Shown here: piece after piece, positions 26,628 to 37,684 of the stretch
How the letters are laid out: each line of letters opens with the position of its first letter
Numbering within the stretch: position 1 is the stretch's first letter
Source of the DNA: Diadema setosum
Lineage: Eukaryota; Echinodermata; Echinoidea; Diadematoida; Diadematidae
DNA length: 64,000 bases
Assembly (NCBI GenBank): GCA_033980235.1
Contig: CM067079.1
Location: 25,290,658-25,354,657, forward strand
Direction: 5' to 3'
Notes under the pieces: generated by a model
Databases searched by the model: none
What the model was told of the DNA's origin: nothing
The model's input: the letters and a program-made list of their open reading frames with translations, nothing else
Position numbers and translations under genes: made by a program

Positions 26628-28166
26628 TTAAAAAGGATTAGTTCAGATCAAATATCATCAACTTCAGAGAAGCACTGTCAGAAATTACTGGTAATATAAC
26701 TTACAAGTGTTTAAGTGTAAGTAACAGGCATTTTCCCCAAAAAAATAATATCTTCTACAAAGACCGAGAGAGAAGTGCATAGAAAAAAAAAAATAGAGGA
26801 TTAATACACATACATTTGAAGTTTTCAGACAAGCTAAGACAGCCAGTACCTCATGTACACCCTTTTCTTTTCTTTTTCTTTTTTTTTATGAATGCAGGAC
26901 ATGCAGAGCAACTCTCCTTTTTTTTTTTTTTTGGCAAAAACAGAAATAAACAAACCACAAAAAAAAGTAAAAGAAAAGGAGTGAGAAATTTTATTTCCTT
27001 TGTTGTCACCATCCTTTTTCCCCCATTATTTGTTGACAGTACAGTACATGGTCCCCACAGACCACACAGTACTGTCTCCATAGCTTGTGGGTAGCGTATG
27101 GCAGTGGTAGTGCGGAGAATTTGGGCTTGCATGAGAAGACTGGTTGTCATGTTGTTGATGACTTTTACGAATCAATACAGTTCCGGTGAAATTTCAGACA
27201 CTTTTCAAACCATTTAGTCAGTATAACATCGTTCAAAGTTAAAAGAGAGGTATGAAATAGTTTCATGGACTGGAATTTAGTTCAAATGTCGAAGAAAAGA
27301 TCACGGTCGACTTCGTAGCTACGCAGCGACACAGCTCGCTCCACCCATCGAGCTGCACGACTGCCAGCCCTACAGCCCGGGGGCCCGCGGGCGGGTATCG
27401 GTGGTTGCGTGCGCCACTCTCGAGAGCAGCGTGCCGCGGTGTGGAAACCGAACGAAGACGATTCGACATAGGATTTGTTTCATTTTTCTTACTGAAATGA
27501 TTCATTTGCCCATAAAAATGTCACCAAGGATAGAAAATACATGTACTTATATGAAATACTATATTTCATTGCTGGTTATTCGCATCTAAAGGAAATTTCT
27601 CAACAAATTTCACCTTACCAAACGGGCTGTCGTCACAAGTTGTGCTGGTATCGGTGCACGTGAGAGAGGGGGTCCGGTGGCCAGAGGGCGAGCTAGCAGC
27701 ACGGCGCGCGTCCCGCGATATGGAAACCGAACAAGTACGAACGAAGACGATTCGACATACTGTAGACATTTGTTTCATTTTTCATACTAAAACGATTCCT
27801 CTGCCCATGAAAATGTCACCAAGGATAGAAAACACATGTACCTATGTAAAATACCATATTTTATTGCTGGTGTTAAGCATTTAATGGAAATTTCTCAACA
27901 AATTTCACCTTACCATGCAAACTTTCGTCACAAGAAAAAGCCCGGTCACCGAGACTCTCAGAGCAGAGAAGATACCGTTAAATATTGCTTCGCAGCGTCA
28001 GAAAATAAACAGGAATTGCCTTAAAATGCGATAAAACATTTTTTTTCATACATCATTCCACTAACCTATGTCAATATTATGACAAAAATGTGTTCCATTC
28101 TGTAAAAATCAGGCACAAATAAAGTTGGGTCGAGTTGTCCAATCGCAAACCCGCCCCTGGACAACT
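26628..28166. repeat. Right arm of the 3.5-kb palindrome
   Basis: This is the reverse complement of 24695-26232. It contains the same two internal sub-repeats in mirrored order. Confidence 0.9.
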
Positions 28167-28483
28167 AGGGATCCAGGACAACTCGCCCTCGAGACAAGTC
28201 ACCCCGGAGACAGCTCGCCCTCGATTTTCGAGGGCGAGTTGTCTTGGGTCCGAGGGCGAGTTGTCTCAAGTGGCGAAGGAATATACCCCAAATGATTGAT
28301 TTAATTTCAGACAAAATAAAAGCTGCTTCAAAATAATTTTGCATTTATCTGCCTAAGTTAAATATCAGAATGCACACAGTTTCTATTTTCTCTGATTAAA
28401 ATCATTGTTAAGATGAAAATTATGGCATTCTGAATCGCATTTTCCCAGCCCTGAGATCGCAAGACTTGCCGAATCGTCAATGT

Positions 28484-28979
28484 CCGATCTGAGCTCGCCT
28501 CCTGATTCCCATCGGCAAACTGCAGTAAATTTTTTGACTTTGAATGCACCTCTGAGACTTCATTTATGAATCAGGTTTGTATTATTGATTAATGATGCTA
28601 GATAGTAGGTTAAATTCGATTAATATTTCACTATCTTTGTTTCTTCAGCAGAAGAAGAAGCAGAGTCGATCTCGCCCTCGCCCCTTTTTCTCCGGCTAGC
28701 GCGGAGTGCATTGTGTGGGCTGCATTATGGCCCGATCTGAGCTCGCCCCTTGATTCTCATCGGCAAACTGCAGTAAATATTTCGACTTTGAATGCACCTC
28801 TTAGACTTCATTTATGATTCAGGTTTGTATTATTGATTAATGATGCTATATAGTAGGTTGAATTCGATTAATATTGTACTTTCTTTGTTTATTCAGCAGC
28901 ACAAGAAGTAGAGTCAATCTCGCCCTCGCCCCTTTTTCTCCGGCTAGCGCGTCGTGCATTGTGGGCTGCATTGTGTTCC
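28484..28979. repeat. 248-bp tandem duplication inside the left terminal repeat
   Basis: The phrase CCGATCTGAGCTCGCC occurs at 28484 and again at 28732, followed by about 248 bp of similar sequence in each. The right terminal repeat of the element has only one copy (about 32320-32560). The duplication therefore arose after the two ends diverged, or was lost on the right. Confidence 0.85.
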
Positions 28980-31399
28980 CGTTATGCCAGCGCTGAGCGT
29001 CGCTCGGCCGAGACTCCGGGGTAAACTTCTCTGGCCTCCCGTTGGCTTTCCATTACCGGCCGGGTTTAACTAATGGGTTAATGGATTTAATGCGTCGCCG
29101 TCTTCACGATTTGAAGTTGAATTTGATATAATTTTGATGATGAACTTCACTTATAAAATATTTCTCCCCTGTGAGTGGCCGTGGGTGAACATAGCCCTCC
29201 TAATCTACCCTGTGCAATTTAGTAGTATAGTACAACTTCACAGTCTTTTGATGGCCATGGCATATTAAAGTTAGACCTAGATCAAGGTACCAGGGTAAAA
29301 TCACGGTAAAGTCTGAGTGACTTAAAATTTTACTAAAAACACTAACGGTACCGGTAGTCATACAGTTAGATCTAGATTTCTAGATTCTAGTAAAATTACT
29401 GCTTACTGGGCGTCATGCGTCATCATGAGTATATGACATAGGAAATTCAGGTAGGCCTATTGGCCTACCACAACTTTATACGGCCACGGTCATAGTCTGG
29501 ACTAAAACTGTTAGTCTGGATCTGGATCTGGATGTGAGTACAGTGCAGGACCGACCTTTCAGTATAAAGCACCAGCTGAGAGAGGGCGCGTGGTTTTTAG
29601 TCGTAATGGAGATGGCTTTTCTCGAGTTTTGCTTTAATTTAAAGACTTCGGGTGATGTACTACTGACAACTTCAGTGGGAAACTGATCGATGAGTTGTTT
29701 TCACACACACACACAAAAATTTTTTAGTTGCTCTGTTTTACAAAGTCTGACTGAATACACTTTGTATGATTTGTAACGTATTTCTCTACAGTTAATTGTC
29801 TACATTACAATCTTTGAATTTCTTGGTTGTGATGTTTCGCTTTGGTCTTATTTTTGAGAGAAAATTTTCAGCCACAAATTGTACGTATGTAGCCATGAAT
29901 TGTACATATGTAGAAATCTATTGTGTGAAAATTTTAGCAAATTTGAGCAATGAGAACTTATTTTTTCATATTTTTACAAATTGCTGAATGGGGAAAAAAA
30001 AAGACCGATCCACGCCCGTGTTATACTGCATGAAGGTCATATGATAAGTGTTCAGTGTTCATATTTCAATGCTTGTTCAATTTCTAAAGATATCATAAGC
30101 AAAAACATAGTATTTTGGCTTAATATGTCATTGTTTGAGTGTCACAGCTTGGATATCAACTCTAGTCATAATAAATCTCACATTCATTCTTCTGTGTTTA
30201 CAAATATGAGAATGGATCCAAACACTGTGCGCACATTCAAGGTCAAACTGTACAGATAATTTTTTGATGAAAAATATCATATCTTCCAAAGTACCAGCTC
30301 TAATTTCATAAAACTTTGTAATAATGGTCACTATATGTCTGTTACCTGTTCCTGAAAGTTTCACCTCTTCACTCTTTGGCATAAGTGAAATATGATAAAA
30401 TATGTAAAAGTGGTTTTATTTGAATTCAAAATAATGCCAACAAAATTGATCATCCATTTCGAGAAGTGAAAATATGACATTTATTCATATTTTGTGATAT
30501 GTCATGGCTATGTGCTGGTAATGAATGAAAGGGATATTTATCAGGAATATCTAACAGCAATACCAGATGAAAAAACATTCTTTCTTTTTAATGAATTTTC
30601 GACACCCCTAATTAAAACGCTAATTTATGCACAGTTTAATGCAAAATTTTGACTCTTTCTTTACATGAAATGAAAATTTGAACAGTCAGCTACAACATAA
30701 AGCAAAAAAAAAAAAAAAAGCATTTTCACCAAGTTTTTTTCATTTTTCCCCTGTTACACAATTGCATACCCTGATTGTGCTATTGACCAGTAGGCATATA
30801 ATAAATGTCAGGACAAATGTAATTCAGTGATATGATATCCATTTGTAAACTGCCCTCTGCCTGCATGGTCCGTGGAATACTGTAAGTTATGTAATTGAGT
30901 TGGGGACAAATTTTATGAAGCTATTTGTGTTTAGACCTCCATATATTATTTCCTAAATAGCCTACCAGCATTTTTAATATAGGCAGTGTATACTGACAAG
31001 CGTGTGTTTTATTCTTGCAGCCAAACACCGATATTGATATGTTGGGCTTCGTAAGTGACTAAATAAGGCTGTATAAGTAAGGGAATTAGGCTCAGATCAC
31101 ACACACACACACACACACACACCCAACGTTTGTTTTTACTCACAGTTTACACTCTTTATTGAACATACTTTCCTATTTCACTGTTGGCCAATGACTGCAT
31201 ACATGCACATCATACTGACCTATTTGCGATTATGTTTCATGAATCGCTCCCCTGGTTGGCTCTAGTGCTTTTCAGTTCTAAGCAACGAATACAGTGCCCA
31301 CTTAGAGGACAAATCCGGGCCAGGATTGTTATGATTTAACAGTAAAGAGGAAAAATTTTACCTACAGAATGGTGCAAAAATTATGAAAATTGGAAGAGA

Positions 31400-31825
31400 A
31401 ATAAGGGAGATATGACATTTTGAAATTTCATGTTTTTTTTTTCAGAAAATAAAATTTCTTGACCTGTTCTTATGGATATTTAAATGAGTGAGGTGATGAT
31501 GTCATCCCCTCACAATTTGTTATATACTATTATATATGAAATTTGATTTTTTTTTTTGTTTTTTTGTTTTTTTTTTTGGCTGATACAGGTAAACCCATAT
31601 CCCTGTATGAAAATATGTCAGAATAGCAGGTAAGCTTTACAGGTACTGTCTTATATCTGAAAGATGAGATTTTTTTGTTGTTGTCATTTCTGTAAATGAA
31701 TTGTGAAAATTGTGAGGGAATGACATCATTAACTCCCTCATTTGAATATTCATAAGGACTGGTCAATAAATGTTTTCCAGAAATATGTGTAATTCCAAAA
31801 TGTTATATCTCTTTCATTAGGTAGG
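31400..31825. repeat. Imperfect inverted repeat within the transposon core
   Basis: The segment around 31402-31525 (with GAGATATGACATTTTG and GATGATGTCATCCCCTCA) matches, in reverse complement, the segment around 31710-31825 (with TGAGGGAATGACATCATT and CAAAATGTTATATCTC). It resembles a degraded MITE. It is the only internal structure I see in the 3-kb core apart from a (CA)n run at 31098-31121. Confidence 0.5.
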
Positions 31826-32927
31826 TATCCATAGGTAAGTCAGCCTCGCAGTGTAATTTTCAGAACATCATCGGAATCTGCAGCATTTTCTTCACAACAC
31901 GAGTATTTCAGCCGACGTTCTACAGTTGTACAGTCAACGATATATTATAATTTCCAATCTTTATATTAGTGTTATAAACATACTGTTAGTGAATAGTATT
32001 AGTTTGCATAGCCTAGGCTACTAACAGTTACAGTTCGAGTTAGGGCCTATTTAGCCTCTACTTTCTATTAAAAAAAAAAAATCAATCGAAATTAGGGTTA
32101 TGCTCACCACTCAGTGGGAGACATGTAATTAGGAGTCGAGTTCATCTCAAAACGATAACAAATTCAACTTCAAATCGTGAAGACAGCGACACATGAAACC
32201 CCGCCAGCAGTGGAAAGCCAGCGGGCAGCGGGAGGCCAGAGAGGCGAGAGGTTTACCCCGGAGTCGCCCCCGCGCGACGCTCAGCTCTGCCTCTGGGTAT
32301 AATGCAGCGGTCATGCAGCAACCGAACCCACAATGCACGCCGCGCTAGCCGGAGAAAAAGGGGCGAGGGCGAGATCGACTCTACTTCTTCTTCTGCCGAA
32401 TAAACAAAGAAAGTGAAATATTAATCGAATTCAACCTACTATATAGCATCATTAATCAATAACACAAACCAGAATCATAAATGAAGTCTAAGAGGTGCAT
32501 TCAAAGTCGAAAAATTTACTGCAGTTTGCCGATGAGAATCAGGAGGCCGGGCATGGACGATTCGGCAATTCTTGCGATCTCAGGGCTGCAGAATGCCATA
32601 ATTTTCATCTTAAAAATGATTTTAATCAGAGAAAATAGAAACTGTGTGCATTCTGATATTTAACTTTGACAGATAAATGCAAAATTATTTTGAAGCAGCT
32701 TGAAATTAAATCAATCATTTGGGGTATATTCCTTCTCCACTTGAGACAACTCGCCCTCGGACCCAAGACAGCTCGCCCTCGAAAATCGAGGGCGAGCTGT
32801 CTTCGGGGTGACTTGTCTCGAGGGCGAGTTGTCTGGCGCCCGGACAACTCGACCCGGTCGAGCTGTCCAGGGGTAGGGACGAGTTGTCCAGGGACGACTT
32901 ATCCCGCGGTCGAGTTGTCCAACCCCC

Positions 32928-32935
32928 ACATCGAT
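32928..32935. repeat. Target-site duplication ACATCGAT, right copy
   Basis: This is the matching partner of 24609-24616. It lies 117 bp before the MSL2 start codon. Confidence 0.8.
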
Positions 32936-33052
32936 TTAGAGCTTTTTCTGGTATGCGTCGCTTCAGCTGAGGTCGTGATCCGGCGGGATTTGTAGAAAAA
33001 AACTGAACTATAATAATTTACCGACTTATTTTCGGATACATTCACAATAGAT
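32936..33052 (+). promoter_or_regulatory. MSL2 5' flank, only 117 bp from the transposon
   Basis: Between the right target duplication and the MSL2 start codon lie 117 bp of non-repetitive DNA. This must hold most of the MSL2 5' UTR and any core promoter outside the transposon. No TATA box at a plausible distance or clear initiator was recognised. The function is inferred from position. Confidence 0.4.
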
Positions 33053-34501
33053 ATGAATGCAACCACACTTTATGTATCAACGTGCCGATACATTTTGCAG
33101 GCAGACTTTGAAAACTGTGAATCTTGGGCAGATCTTTATCGCTTGTTGCCCTATCTACGCCAGTCTTTGTCATGCTGTGTGTGTGGAGCTCTTCTCGACG
33201 ACCCTCAGGGACCGACGGATTCCAACTGTCAGCATTTCGTTTGTCGGACTTGTGTTGGGGGTAAAATGCTCCTTAAACCATCTTGTAGCTGGTGCAAGGA
33301 CTACGCGAAATTCGCTGACGTTTTGCAGCTCAGAATACTACTCTCCTGCTACAAAAAGTTATGCGAATACATCGCTGCCACACCCATCGCACGCAGCCTC
33401 GTCGGTGCGAACGGTGAATCCAACAGCACTCTGACCATTCTTCAGGAGGGAATGGCGATCAACGCCACGCACGAGAGCGCGAACGTGATGGGCACCGATA
33501 AAACCCTCAATATCCTCGATATACTGGCTAAGGCGAATTCACACGATAAGACGCGAGCCAACAATTCAAAGTCACCGCGCCGCCGTCGTGGGCAACGCCA
33601 GCGCCAGCGGGATAGCGATTCCACTGGCCTGGGGGAAGGGGGATCCCCAGCACCGTCGGGCGCCAGCGGATCGGGTAACCCGGAAGTGGGATCACCCACG
33701 CGACTTGATGGCCTTAGCAATGGGCTTGATAGCTCAGATCATCAGGATACTGGTGATAATCATCATTCCTTCTGCAGTACATCAGTTTCGGGCTCGGATA
33801 GTTCCAGAGTGAAGCTTAAAAGGAAACACCACGGTGGAGACCACAAAAGCAAAGCAAAGAAGAAGAAAAAGAAGCGCGACAAGGACAAGCAGCGAAAGCT
33901 TGACGGAGAAAAATTGAGGCATGGTTCGGGTAGCCGCAGCAGCAGCAGCCGTAGCAGCAGCGCAAGGAAGAAGAGGAGGCACAAAAGTCACAAAGATGAG
34001 TCGCGGAAAGACAAGCAAATCTCTAGCGCAAAGGAGACTGCTAAAGAGAAGGAACAGAAGGAGGGACTGAAGGAGGTTTCAAAGGAGGAGGAGCTGCAGG
34101 AAGAGCCAAGCACAAAGGAGAAGTTGACCAACGGGGATCTGAGCCCAGCAGAGTCCGAGTTGGGACCTGACACGCCAAAGAAATTGTCCCTGGTGATATC
34201 TGGCCACCGAGCAAAGTTGCTGAAAGCTGGCAAATCCCTCCCGCCCATTTCGGGATGTCGCTGCGGGACGTGGAACCGGCACCCCGGGTTGAACACCTGC
34301 TGTGGAAATCGCTGTCCGTGCTACATGGAGGAAAAAGGCTGCGGCAAATGCAAGTGCAAAGGTTGTCGCAATCCCTTCAATGCGGACGATGCGGAGAAGA
34401 AAAAGAGTAGGGCTCAAGCGAAGAGTGATTCGAAGGAATCTCCTCAGAAGCGAGACACGAATGGCGATAGTGATTTAGACATTGATGTCACTGATATCTG
34501 A
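33053..34501 (+). CDS. MSL2: MSL2 homologue, RING-type E3 ubiquitin ligase of the MSL complex (intronless CDS)
   Basis: MSL2 is the RING subunit of the male-specific-lethal histone acetylation complex. With MSL1 it ubiquitylates histone H2B in animals, and in flies its CXC domain binds DNA (established knowledge). The 482-aa frame starts MNATTLYVST, like vertebrate MSL2. The RING ligands are visible at C41, C44, C59, H61, C64, C67, C78 and C81, within QSLSCCVCGALL, SNCQHFVCRTC and KPSCSWCKDY. A helical LLSCYKKLCEYI follows at about 97-107. The CXC domain spans about 401-442, with cysteines at 402, 404, 416, 421, 423, 430, 433, 435 and 438, plus an extra C417. The linker is low-complexity: poly-Lys near 266-275, Ser/Arg near 292-310, and Glu/Lys near 328-360. 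Human MSL2 is longer (577 aa). It is head-to-head with PCCB. Confidence 0.95.
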   Translation: MNATTLYVSTCRYILQADFENCESWADLYRLLPYLRQSLSCCVCGALLDDPQGPTDSNCQHFVCRTCVGGKMLLKPSCSWCKDYAKFADVLQLRILLSCYKKLCEYIAATPIARSLVGANGESNSTLTILQEGMAINATHESANVMGTDKTLNILDILAKANSHDKTRANNSKSPRRRRGQRQRQRDSDSTGLGEGGSPAPSGASGSGNPEVGSPTRLDGLSNGLDSSDHQDTGDNHHSFCSTSVSGSDSSRVKLKRKHHGGDHKSKAKKKKKKRDKDKQRKLDGEKLRHGSGSRSSSSRSSSARKKRRHKSHKDESRKDKQISSAKETAKEKEQKEGLKEVSKEEELQEEPSTKEKLTNGDLSPAESELGPDTPKKLSLVISGHRAKLLKAGKSLPPISGCRCGTWNRHPGLNTCCGNRCPCYMEEKGCGKCKCKGCRNPFNADDAEKKKSRAQAKSDSKESPQKRDTNGDSDLDIDVTDI

Positions 34502-34550
34502 CCCTGAAGACAAAATTTCTTGTATAATTCTGTGTTCTGCCATCATTTTG

Positions 34551-34579
34551 AATAAATCGGGTGTAGATTTTAAAATAAA
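34551..34579 (+). terminator. Two AATAAA signals after MSL2
   Basis: AATAAA occurs at 34551-34556 and 34574-34579, 50-75 nt after the TGA stop. This suggests a very short MSL2 3' UTR, although longer forms cannot be excluded. Confidence 0.55.
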
Positions 34580-35290
34580 GAAATGTATTTGAGTATCCAA
34601 GCTATCACAATTTTCAGTGTCAATTTTCAATTTCAATTCTCAATTTCAATTTTCAGTGTTTTCATCAGCATTTCATGAATATAAATGTGTGTAGTTTGAC
34701 ATGTTATTAATTTTACAGAATTCTGATGTTCTTTTATTAATGTTGTAGATGTATCATCACTCATTGGACACACATACATGTAGACTCTATCTTTGTTGGA
34801 GCACCAACACAAATTATGATTAGGTCATTACTCAAATTATGTGCTGATGATGGACTAGATCTCCTAAGAAAATATAAACTATGACCAATATTCAGACACA
34901 CTCTCTGTTTCGAAGTGAAATCATTAATAGCTTGTTTGCTTATGTACTGCTCATTCCCTAATTTTGTAATATCAAAGTGTAAACTACTTTTCAGAGCCAA
35001 TCTAAATGCGGGTAATGTACAAACACTTTTAACTTATTTTTATAGTGTGTACAAAAAAAAAAGTATCATTGGCTAACTCTTGTACTGATTATATGGAATT
35101 ATGAGAAAGGAGCATAAGATGTGAAAAACCCTTGCAAGATAGAATTTTCATGTTGTACAATGTACATGGTGTAAAATAAGTGTGAATAATCAAAGTAGCT
35201 AGCCTACCAAATGTGTGAATATTTTGTACATATGACTGTAAAAGAAGTGAAACAAGTTCTGTGCTTTTAATGTTTCAAACTGTCATTAAC

Positions 35291-35506
35291 CTAAATTCAC
35301 AAAGGTGGTTTAAATCAAATCCATGGGTTAAGCAGACTTCACAAAATAAAAAATGGCAAAATATGCACACATTGTACTTTTCATGTGCATATATGTCAGC
35401 ACATGCTCTAATTGTTGATGTTTGTTGCGATATTGATATGCAATTATGCAGTCGAAAACTACAGAAATCCATGGGCAAATCAAAATTACTTTTGTGAATT
35501 TTGGCC
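35291..35506. mobile_element. Diverged second copy of the AAATTCACRAAGGTGGTTTA MITE
   Basis: The ends AAATTCACAAAGGTGGTTTA and AAAATTACTTTTGTGAATTT are inverted and match the termini of 5790-6020. The length is also similar (about 216 bp). Confidence 0.5.
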
Positions 35507-36162
35507 ATAATGTTCATTATCTACACGCTATCTTCCATGATTGTAATTCCCTCTGGTCAGTAAAAAAAAAAAACCAACAAACAGAAAAGACAAAATAATA
35601 AACTACATAAGACATGGTTGCTGGAAATTCATCCATGTTTGTGTAGATGGGTACTTGTACAATTGTATAATAGATTACAGAAAGTAAATATCCATCATCG
35701 CAGTGTAAACAGGGTGGTTGATGGACTGTATTATGTTTGTTATTAGTATTCTATTTTGTTATATATGCATCCTTTTGATTGAATCTTTGCAGATGAGTGG
35801 GAAAGACTACACAGTGCAGTAATGGAAAGCGCTTTGATGAATTTCCTGTCTCAAATTATGACGTATTTGAAATGTTGATCATGCTGTAATCAAAGCATGG
35901 CAGTACAAAGAATCCTACTTAACTGCATAGTGACGGCAACAACCAAGCTACGTGTATAATTTTAGAATGAGAAAAAGAAAAATGTCCACTGGCTCTCTTA
36001 CATCAGTGCTCACAGTACTCGTAAAGATTTCTGTAGAATGGCTGACTGGATGTTCATCATTAGCCCCATACATCTGTGAGCTGTTTGAAGTGTTTGCTAA
36101 ATTATAAAGACCATTTGTGAAATTAAGAAAAAAAAAAAATCTGGCCAAGTATGAAAAAATTA

Positions 36163-36337
36163 CAGTCAACCTTGCTTAAGTCGACCTCGCATAAATCAAA
36201 TAATCTCCAAGCTGAAGGTCTTTTCAAGTCCTCTTCTCTTTATATTCTGTTTATTTTAACCCCTCATAAGTAGTAATTTCTCAAAATCAAAACTATTTCT
36301 TCAGTCCAGATAGATTTGACTTAGGCAAGGTTGACTG
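36163..36337. mobile_element. TA-flanked MITE (CAGTCAACCTTGC), copy 1
   Basis: A 175-bp element begins CAGTCAACCTTGCTTAAGTC and ends GACTTAGGCAAGGTTGACTG, with TA on both sides. The ends are near-perfect inverted repeats. This is a pogo/Tc1-mariner-type miniature element. A second copy of 176 bp is at 42654-42829. Confidence 0.8.
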
Positions 36338-37273
36338 TACTTGCGTGAAAATTTCCACTTTCGCACCTCCCTGCAGTAACTCAAACTACGATTGTAATAT
36401 GGGTGTGCCAAAATCTTTGAGGGCCTATATTTATTGTTGTTGTATAGTTGTGAAGGCTACAAGTCGGTAAACAGTACAGTGCAACTCATTGGCCTAATGC
36501 ACCAGTTAGCTGATTGAGGTGCTCGCTCAATTGTCACAACCATCCACAAAATTAATAAACATGCAAAATTCATCTTTTCTGGCCGATCATTAAAAATGAC
36601 TCAACTGTGAAAATTTCCACTTTTTATAGAAACTCAAACTAGTAAAGGTGCAGCCAAAATCCTTGAGGGCCCTACAATGTACAAGTGTACATTCATTTTT
36701 GTTGTACAGATAGTTGCAATGGCTTCAAGTTGGTAAACAATATGACTAACGTCTTTAAGAGCTTTTTGGGGCCTCAACTGCCAGGTGATATTGACGTTGT
36801 GTGCAGACATCTTCCAAATGGTGTAGTGGGAGAGTTAAATGCTGTGGGCCCCCAAAGTATCGTCAGTCTGTATGACCGCCAGTGGTGTCAAAATTGTTCC
36901 CTAAAGTTTGCGGAAGTTGTAACCATGCCAGTCCTTATCCCCATTTCATCAAAGTTGTTGTATTTAATAGCAATTCTTACCAGAATGGCAACTTCCCACA
37001 GTGCAACAGTCAATCAGGGAGCAGGATTCTTCATGACACTTGTCATTGCAGCAAGAGTTGGCATCATGACATTTTTTGTTTGTTTGTTTGTTTCTTTTTT
37101 ATGAAATGGGGCCCAGGTCAAACTTGTAACATTGGAAGTCACATCTGTGAAGTGTGATTAACCTGTGACTTTTCTCTGAGTTTCATAGCAGATACAGCTG
37201 TTGAAATACTGCATTGTATACTTAAAAAGACGACCCATTTCAAACAAATTGTACTCTGTTACCCATAGGCCTA

Positions 37274-37684
37274 TAGTCTGACCTCTCTTACCTGGCCTTC
37301 CTTTATCCCGATCTCCCTATCATACATTATCTGGACGCGATCTTGCCGTGATTTTTTTCTTCCAATCTATAATTACGGAGAAAAGGGGGATTTCAAACTC
37401 AAATAAAATTCCAACACAAACTCACATGAATAACATATTATTCCCAACATAATAAACATACATTCACATCAAATTTTCATCTAAACAATAAGCATTTAGG
37501 CATTCACTACCCCAAATTTTGCGCTGATAGCAAAGAGTTTCGGTGCACGCCACCTACAATATAGTACGAGTTACCATTCGGTAGGCAGCAGCGTGTAATA
37601 AACACTGAGTGTCCTATATCTGGCCAAATTCCCTGTTCGGATGAGAGCCGGTCCCGACATGTCTAGATAAGAGAGGTTGGGCTG
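37274..37684. mobile_element. Pogo/Tigger-like MITE, diverged copy 3
   Basis: The ends AGTCTGACCTCTCTTACCTG and GATAAGAGAGGTTGGGCTG, TA at both flanks and internal phrases such as GACGCGATCTTGCCGTGATT identify this as an older member of the 8499-8918 family. It is about 411 bp. Confidence 0.7.

Larger units (their letters stand above)
24695..28166. mobile_element. 3.5-kb palindromic foldback element inserted in the left terminal repeat
   Basis: Arms 24695-26232 and 26628-28166 are reverse complements over about 1.54 kb, with centre at 26430. They differ mainly in homopolymer lengths and a few bases near the inner edge, so identity exceeds about 98%. The spacer 26233-26627 is unique and includes a poly-C run (26525-26542). 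The outer termini are AGTTGTCCAGGGGCGGG and CCCGCCCCTGGACAACT. The intact right terminal repeat of the host element shows continuous sequence at this point, so this is an insertion. No convincing frame is present; mirrored short frames in the arms are a by-product of the palindrome. A clean target duplication could not be found. Confidence 0.85.
24617..32927. mobile_element. 8.3-kb nested foldback-type DNA transposon between PCCB and MSL2
   Basis: The element is bounded by the direct repeat ACATCGAT at 24609-24616 and 32928-32935. Its left terminal repeat (24617-24694, resuming 28167-29125) is inverted relative to the right terminal repeat (32160-32927). Both share CTCGACCGCGGGATAAGTCG and then several hundred bases of close match. 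The left copy is longer because of a 248-bp internal tandem duplication. The inner 3 kb (29126-32159) has no frame over about 95 codons, so no transposase is visible. An 8-bp duplication with long inverted repeats recalls sea-urchin TU (foldback-like) elements, but I cannot confirm membership. A separate foldback element is inserted in the left arm. Confidence 0.85.

Noticed and set aside
25710..27150. Pairs of identical short proteins on opposite strands (for example 25710-26009 and 26851-27150)
   Set aside because: They are mirror images created by the 3.5-kb palindrome, include poly-Lys/Phe from homopolymers, and show no domain.
33442..34417. Several antisense frames over MSL2
   Set aside because: They are shadows of the GC-rich MSL2 coding exon; the + frame has clear RING and CXC domains.
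36685..37157. 139-codon + frame downstream of MSL2
   Set aside because: No recognisable domain, no splice context, and a low-complexity tail; treated as chance or UTR.
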